Below are positions 6,901 through 11,101 of a stretch of DNA of 11,101 bases, piece after piece (position 1 is the stretch's first letter; the number at the start of each line of letters is the position of its first letter). The translations under genes and the position numbers were made by a program. The DNA is taken from the NCBI GenBank assembly GCA_028691715.1, contig JAQUYR010000039.1, positions 1-11,101 of the forward strand, given 5' to 3'. Source of the stretch: Bacilli bacterium (GTDB taxonomy: Bacteria; Bacillota_I; Bacilli_A; ML615J-28; CAG-698). The notes beneath the pieces were generated by a model. That model was not told the DNA's origin, did not search any database, and was given only the letters and a program-made list of their open reading frames with translations.

Positions 6901-8181
6901 ATGAAAAAAATATTTAAAACCCCCGAAAGCATTATTTTCACCCTTCTATTTATTATTATTTTAATTTTGATTTTAACAACTTCACCATTGACAGAAACCT
7001 TGAAAGGATTTTACCATATTTTAACCTGTACTAGTATTTTACTTACAGATTATTTAGCAATTGGAGGACTGTCAGCAACACTACTCAATGTTCTCTTGAC
7101 AACACTATTGAACTTGTTTTTACTAAGAGCAATGAAGATTAAAATCAATGGTCCAATTTTTGCATGTTTGTTGACTATTGCTGGATTTTCTTTTTTTGGG
7201 AAAAACCTTTATAATGCTCTTCCACTATATTTGGGAGTATACTTGTATACAAAGGTGATAAAAGCTAATTTAAGGGATTATATAGTTGTTTTTTTGTTAT
7301 CTTCTGGTATATCCCCAATAGTCAGTTTTATTCTTTTTGGGTTATCCTTACCAATATTTGTGACGATTTTCTTATCAATATTTATTGGAGTTCTAATCGG
7401 CTTTATTCTCCCAGCCTTCAATAAGCATACCATTCAATTTCATCAGGGATATAATCTATACAATACGGGATTTTCTATGGGAGTAATATCGATGATTGTG
7501 ACAGGAATTCTTTTTTCATTAAACATTACAATAACTAGAGAAACAATAATTACTGCTAGATATCATAATTTTCTTCTTTCAACAATTGTAATTCTTTCCA
7601 TCTTCTTTATCGGATATGCTTTTTATTTAAACAAAAATGTTTTAAAGAAATATCCTTGTTTATTGAAAGAATCAGGAAGGTTATTCAGTGATTTTTCAAC
7701 TATTCATGGTAAAGATGTAGTATCCCTAAATATTGGTCTCTTAGGAGTCTTGATGATTATTCTAATCGTTGCTTTAAAAATTAAGATAAGTGGCCCAGTA
7801 ATGGGAGCAATTCTTACAGTGCTCGGATTCGGAGCGTTTGGGAAACATATAAGAAACACTATTCCTGTAATAAGTGGAGCTTTACTCGCCTTATTTTTAA
7901 CTCATATCGACCTAACCATAACTTCAACAATAGCGATTATATTTGTCACAGGATTAGCTCCTCTAGCTGGTAAATATGGATATAAAGCAGGAATAATCGC
8001 TGGTTTTCTTCATCTTTTAATAGTTAAATTGACTTTAGACTTTCAAGGAGGATTTGATCTATATAATAATGGTTTTGCAGCTGGTTTTATTGCAGCTATT
8101 TTGGGATCACTATACGAAATATTTGTTTTTAAAAGAGAAAAATATCATAAATTTCACTGGGACAAACTAGAAGAAATATAA
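6901..8181 (+). CDS. DUF1576-type polytopic membrane protein, internally duplicated
   Basis: This 426-residue, highly hydrophobic protein has about ten or more membrane segments. I recognise the DUF1576 family by the paired motifs GP-x6-LT-x2-GF-x2-FGK and G-[YF]-[ND]-LYN-x-GF. Each occurs twice: residues 81-101 and 295-315 for the first, 183-191 and 384-392 for the second. A third block, SGISP (135-139) against TGLAP (350-354), falls between them in both halves. The family's function is unknown. Two homologous halves with polar motifs buried among helices are typical of transporters or channels, so a transport role is a reasonable inference. TGAGG at 6889-6893 precedes the ATG. The gene is monocistronic, with its own consensus promoter and a leader that may hide the ribosome site. 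The C-terminal tail is short, charged and probably cytoplasmic. Confidence 0.85.
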   Translation: MKKIFKTPESIIFTLLFIIILILILTTSPLTETLKGFYHILTCTSILLTDYLAIGGLSATLLNVLLTTLLNLFLLRAMKIKINGPIFACLLTIAGFSFFGKNLYNALPLYLGVYLYTKVIKANLRDYIVVFLLSSGISPIVSFILFGLSLPIFVTIFLSIFIGVLIGFILPAFNKHTIQFHQGYNLYNTGFSMGVISMIVTGILFSLNITITRETIITARYHNFLLSTIVILSIFFIGYAFYLNKNVLKKYPCLLKESGRLFSDFSTIHGKDVVSLNIGLLGVLMIILIVALKIKISGPVMGAILTVLGFGAFGKHIRNTIPVISGALLALFLTHIDLTITSTIAIIFVTGLAPLAGKYGYKAGIIAGFLHLLIVKLTLDFQGGFDLYNNGFAAGFIAAILGSLYEIFVFKREKYHKFHWDKLEEI

Positions 8182-8213
8182 ATGAAATAATTATTTTATT
8201 TTCACATATAAAG

Positions 8214-8222
8214 TGATATAAT
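8214..8222 (+). promoter_or_regulatory. Extended -10 promoter of the type IV ABC exporter
   Basis: TGATATAAT is a perfect TGnTATAAT extended -10. The -35 region (about 8194-8199) is T-rich but poor, which extended -10 promoters tolerate. Transcription would start near 8229, about 24 nt before the ATG. The 72-bp spacer also has an AT-only palindrome (8185-8196) of doubtful value. Confidence 0.7.
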
Positions 8223-8252
8223 GAACAAATAAAAATAATTTGGGAGTATTAT

Positions 8253-10097
8253 ATGGAACATAAGATAGATAAAAGAGAGCGTAGTGAAAACATTATTCCA
8301 AACTATGATTTTCTATTCAACGACGATGTTAAGAAGGCGAAAAAGAGCAAGGGATTCTTTCGTAAGATTCTAAAGATTAATTTTGGTAAACTGTTCATCA
8401 GTAGTATATTCTTTATCATAAAAGCTTCTCCTGTCTGGATAATGCCAATCATTACGGCTAATGTAATTGACATCATCACTGCAGGTTTTAACGATAGGAC
8501 AATTCATGGCTTATTGATCAATGCCTTGATATTGCTTGCCTTGCTCGTTCAGAATGTTCCGATGCATTATTTGTATGCCCGAGTTACTGATAAAATGCTT
8601 AGAAATAGTAGCGCTGGAATCAGAGCAACTGTTGTCAGAAAATTACAGAGATTATCCATTACTTATCATAAAGAAATGGAGACTGGGCGAATACAATCAA
8701 AATTCTTAAGAGATATTGGCAATGTTGATAGCTTTTTTTCTTATATCATCAGAACAATTATTCCTGATATAATTGGAGTAATTATTTCAATTGGTATTTC
8801 TATTTATAAAAGTGGAACAATCACTTTAATATTTTTTATTGTCGTTCCTTTGAATATTCTCTTAGCAAGAGCATTTAGAAAACCGATGACAGTTAATAGT
8901 CGGGCTTTAAGAGCGGAATCTGAAAACATGTCTTCTAGGCTTTCAACAATGCTGGAAATGATGACAGTGACTAAAGCTCATGGCTTGGAAGAAGAAGAGA
9001 TTTCTGGTTTTGATAATGAAATTCAAAAATTGACCAATGTTGGACTGACAGCTGACAAAACTAATGCTTTTTTTGGCTCTTGTGTTTGGGTTTTAAGCAA
9101 TGCTCTACGATTCCTTTTTCTATTCTTTTGTGCCTATATGGCGTTAATAGAAAAGATTACCATTGGCGATGTTGTCTTATATCAATCTTTATTCGCTTCA
9201 ATCAATGGATATGTTACCTCTTTGATAAATATAATGCCGACTTTAAACACCGGTATGGAATCAGTTCGTTCGATTTCAGAGATAATGGTTTCTGATGATA
9301 TTGAAGATAACACTGGCAAAGAAAACATTCCAACATTAGAGGGAAGAGTTGATTTTAACAATGTCTCATATAAATATCCTGATGGTGAACAAGATGTCAT
9401 CAATAATTTAGATCTCCATGTCAAAGCTGGAGAGTGTATTGCAGTTGTTGGAGCTTCGGGTTCAGGTAAATCAACCATTATGAACATGATTATTGGTTTT
9501 TTAAAGCCAACAAATGGAGAGTTGTTAATAGATGGTAAATCGATTAATGATATCTCTCTTAGCGATTACCGAAAAAACATTTCTGTTGTTCCTCAAAACA
9601 GTATCCTCTTCTCGGGAACGATTCGCCAGAATATTACCTATGGGCTATCTCATTATAAAGAAGAAGATTTGGAAAGAGTGCTAGCGATGGCGAATATCAA
9701 TGAGTTTTTGGGTGAATTACCTAATGGAGTTGATACCAACATTGGCGAACACGGAGGAAAACTTTCTGGTGGTCAGAAACAGCGCTTAACGATTGCTAGA
9801 GCCCTGATACGAAATCCAAGAATCCTAATTCTAGATGAAGCGACTAGTGCTCTAGATAATATCTCTGAATATCATGTTCAAAAAGCTATCTCATCTTTGA
9901 TTAAAGATAGAACCACTTTTATTGTTGCCCATCGTTTATCGACGATTCGTAATGCCGATCGAATTCTAGTCATGGAAAATGGTCTTTGTGTTGAAATGGG
10001 AACATATCAAGAATTGATGAATAAAAAAGCAAAGTTTTTTGAACTGAAAAATATGAATGATATCACTTTCAAAGAAGCCGAAGAGGGATTGAAATAA
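8253..10097 (+). CDS. Type IV (MsbA/LmrA-like) ABC exporter, fused membrane and ATPase domains
   Basis: This 614-residue half-transporter probably works as a homodimer, since no partner half is nearby. A charged cytoplasmic N-terminus (1-43) precedes a six-helix membrane domain (about 45-330). In the ATPase domain the A-loop tyrosines are Y373/Y375 and Walker A is GASGSGKST (400-408, K406). The Q-loop Gln is Q448 (VVPQNSILFSGTI), the signature LSGGQ is 504-508, Walker B is ILILDEA (D528, E529), the D-loop SALD is 532-535, and the switch His is H560. All catalytic motifs are canonical, unlike the ATPases of the upstream operon. GGGAG at 8242-8246 lies 6 nt before the ATG. Tandem stops TAATAA end the gene. 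The family moves lipids, drugs and peptides outward; the cargo here cannot be told. Confidence 0.95.
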   Translation: MEHKIDKRERSENIIPNYDFLFNDDVKKAKKSKGFFRKILKINFGKLFISSIFFIIKASPVWIMPIITANVIDIITAGFNDRTIHGLLINALILLALLVQNVPMHYLYARVTDKMLRNSSAGIRATVVRKLQRLSITYHKEMETGRIQSKFLRDIGNVDSFFSYIIRTIIPDIIGVIISIGISIYKSGTITLIFFIVVPLNILLARAFRKPMTVNSRALRAESENMSSRLSTMLEMMTVTKAHGLEEEEISGFDNEIQKLTNVGLTADKTNAFFGSCVWVLSNALRFLFLFFCAYMALIEKITIGDVVLYQSLFASINGYVTSLINIMPTLNTGMESVRSISEIMVSDDIEDNTGKENIPTLEGRVDFNNVSYKYPDGEQDVINNLDLHVKAGECIAVVGASGSGKSTIMNMIIGFLKPTNGELLIDGKSINDISLSDYRKNISVVPQNSILFSGTIRQNITYGLSHYKEEDLERVLAMANINEFLGELPNGVDTNIGEHGGKLSGGQKQRLTIARALIRNPRILILDEATSALDNISEYHVQKAISSLIKDRTTFIVAHRLSTIRNADRILVMENGLCVEMGTYQELMNKKAKFFELKNMNDITFKEAEEGLK

Positions 10098-10157
10098 TAA
10101 ACTAAAACTTTAATAAGTATTTAAAATTATCCTAGGTATAAAAAATCAAATTTGTAG

Positions 10158-10169
10158 TATAATTATAAT
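10158..10169 (+). promoter_or_regulatory. Possible -10 region of the lipoprotein gene
   Basis: Two TATAAT hexamers lie end to end (10158-10163 and 10164-10169) just before the ribosome site GGAGGT (10172-10177). No good -35 is visible for either. The second would start transcription within the ribosome site, so the first is the better candidate. Readthrough from the ABC exporter gene is also possible, because I see no strong terminator at 10098-10157. Confidence 0.35.
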
Positions 10170-10183
10170 ATGGAGGTAGTTGT

Positions 10184-10636
10184 ATGAGAAAAATTCCCTA
10201 TATTCTTTTATCTTTATTCTTTGTCTTATTTTTCACTGCCTGTTCAAATAAACAAAGTGAAAATACTAATACACTAACAGATAGTAGTTATAAGGTATAT
10301 TATAATCAAGTTGGCTATATGGAAATGGATGAAGGATATACCATTGATGTAATAGCTTCAGCTTCACCAAAGGTTTCCTGTTCAAGGATGGATGAATATG
10401 ATTATAAGTATTTTGAGAATAATGTTTTAATCGTCATCAACAAGGATACCAGCAGTGGTTCTTTTAGTTATAAAGTAAATAATATAACTAGGGAGGATAC
10501 CTCTTTAGCCATTGATATTGAAGCTCTTAAACCAGAGGTTTATACCGATGATATGTCTGGTTGGGAAATTGTCATTGAGATTAGTAAGGAAAACTATAAC
10601 AATCGTTTAATCGATATAAACTGGATTAATGATTAA
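10184..10636 (+). CDS. Small putative lipoprotein, function unknown
   Basis: This is a 150-residue protein with a lipoprotein signal peptide: basic MRK, a hydrophobic core (4-17), and FTAC with the lipidated Cys at C20. The -3 residue is Phe, slightly off the usual Leu/Val/Ile. A Ser/Asn/Thr linker (21-35) leads into a mostly beta-strand domain (36-150). The region SSGSFSYKVNNI...LAIDIEALKP...WEIVIEIS (about 90-134) loosely recalls the PrcB C-terminal domain pattern (TGGY-type turn, long strand, late Pro). The resemblance is weak and should not be used to name it. GGAGG at 10172-10176 gives a 7-nt spacing to the ATG. It follows the ABC exporter gene by 86 nt in the same direction and may or may not share its transcript. 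The protein should be anchored on the outer face of the membrane. Confidence 0.78.
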   Translation: MRKIPYILLSLFFVLFFTACSNKQSENTNTLTDSSYKVYYNQVGYMEMDEGYTIDVIASASPKVSCSRMDEYDYKYFENNVLIVINKDTSSGSFSYKVNNITREDTSLAIDIEALKPEVYTDDMSGWEIVIEISKENYNNRLIDINWIND

Positions 10637-10655
10637 AAATATTATTTAAACATCT

Positions 10656-10697
10656 AAAAAGGTGCGAAAGGATTTTTCTATTCGCATCTTTTTTATT
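10656..10697 (+). terminator. Intrinsic terminator after the lipoprotein gene
   Basis: AAAAAGGTGCGAA (10656-10668) pairs with TTCGCATCTTTTTT (10681-10694) around a 12-nt loop, with one G-U pair. It ends in a T-tract, the classic intrinsic form. Confidence 0.9.
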
Positions 10698-10739
10698 TAT
10701 AAGAAATAGTAATGGATATTTTTAAAAAGATGATGAATA

Positions 10740-10748
10740 TGGTATAAT
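10740..10748 (+). promoter_or_regulatory. Extended -10 promoter of the radical SAM gene
   Basis: TGGTATAAT matches TGnTATAAT exactly. A convincing -35 is absent. The start would be near 10755, about 33 nt before the ATG. It lies directly downstream of the terminator, so the gene ahead starts a new transcript. Confidence 0.65.
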
Positions 10749-10787
10749 AATAGTAGTAAATAGTATTTATAAAAGGGGAGAATGAGG

Positions 10788-11101
10788 ATGAAGGAAGCGC
10801 TTCTTTATGAAAAATTAAATGCTAATGAAGTCAAGTGTCATGTCTGCAATCATTATTGTCAAATCAAAGATGGCAGTAGGGGGATTTGTGGAGTGCGGAA
10901 GAATATCAAAGGAATTCTATATTCCTTGAATTATGGCCATACTATTTCTTCAGCAATAGACCCCATTGAGAAGAAACCACTCTATCATTTTTTACCAAGA
11001 ACTTATATCTATTCTCTGGCAACAGTTGGCTGTAATCTGAAATGTTCTTGGTGTCAAAATTGGGAAATATCTCAGAGCCCAAAGCCCGATAATGAGATAG
11101 T
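10788..11101 (+). CDS. amrS: AmmeMemoRadiSam-type radical SAM enzyme, N-terminal part (3' end off the window)
   Basis: The frame stays open for 104 full codons to the window edge; the family is normally about 300-340 residues. N-terminal cysteines C17, C20, C24 and C34 form the pattern CxxC-x3-C-x9-C, and GICGVRKN and IDPIEKKPLYHFLP follow, as is typical of AmrS proteins. The radical SAM cluster motif is C82-x3-C86-x2-C89 (GCNLKCSWCQNWEIS), which would hold a [4Fe-4S] cluster that cleaves S-adenosylmethionine. The family is conserved with AmrA and Memo proteins, but its substrate is not established to my knowledge. I start at 10788 because GGGGAG (10775-10780) is 7 nt away; the in-frame ATG at 10782 is too close to it. 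The partners AmrA and Memo, if present, would lie downstream. Confidence 0.9.
   Translation, partial: MKEALLYEKLNANEVKCHVCNHYCQIKDGSRGICGVRKNIKGILYSLNYGHTISSAIDPIEKKPLYHFLPRTYIYSLATVGCNLKCSWCQNWEISQSPKPDNEI

Noticed and set aside
8185..8196. AAATAATTATTT palindrome as a terminator of the DUF1576 gene
   Set aside because: A 12-bp AT-only palindrome is too weak to be convincing and is expected by chance in such AT-rich spacers.
10782..10787. Start of the radical SAM gene two codons earlier
   Set aside because: The ribosome site would be only about 1 nt away from this ATG; the ATG at 10788 has normal spacing.

Overview
The window comes from an AT-rich genome. Every complete gene stops with TAA, tryptophan is encoded by TGG, Shine-Dalgarno sites are strong GGAGG types, and one protein is a lipoprotein. 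This points to a low-GC Gram-positive: Bacillota, or one of the Mollicutes-related lineages that keep the standard code, such as Izemoplasmatales, Acholeplasmatales or Erysipelotrichia-like groups. The placement is inference; there is no rRNA or marker gene to settle it. The layout looks chromosomal, with short spacers and clear promoters and terminators, and I see no mobile element, tRNA, rRNA or CRISPR array.

Region 1 (1-2739): the 3' part of a MacB/YtrE-like ABC ATPase fused to an FtsX-type permease (5' end outside the window) meets a TetR-family repressor gene tail to tail. They share a bidirectional terminator that overlaps the repressor's stop codon.

Region 2 (2740-6705): the repressor gene is transcribed away from a three-gene operon encoding two paralogous ABC ATPases and one ABC-2-type permease with a large ectodomain. 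The divergent spacer holds a clear leftward promoter and two copies of a 14-bp palindromic sequence. These are good candidates for the repressor's operators, so this looks like a self-regulated exporter module. A strong terminator closes the operon.

Region 3 (6706-8181): a DUF1576-type integral membrane protein built from two homologous halves. It has a consensus promoter (TTGACA-17-TATAAA) and a roughly 100-nt leader whose 3' end can fold so that it pairs with the Shine-Dalgarno sequence.

Region 4 (8182-10640): a single-gene type IV (MsbA/LmrA-like) ABC exporter with an extended -10 promoter, then a small secreted lipoprotein of unknown function.

Region 5 (10656-11101): a terminator, an extended -10 promoter, and the first 104 codons of an AmmeMemoRadiSam-type radical SAM enzyme that runs off the window.

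Three structurally different ABC efflux-type systems within 10 kb, one beside a TetR gene, suggest a membrane export or stress neighbourhood. The least-explained parts are the DUF1576 protein and its leader, the duplicated ectodomain motif in the ABC-2 permease, and the two-site operator arrangement.
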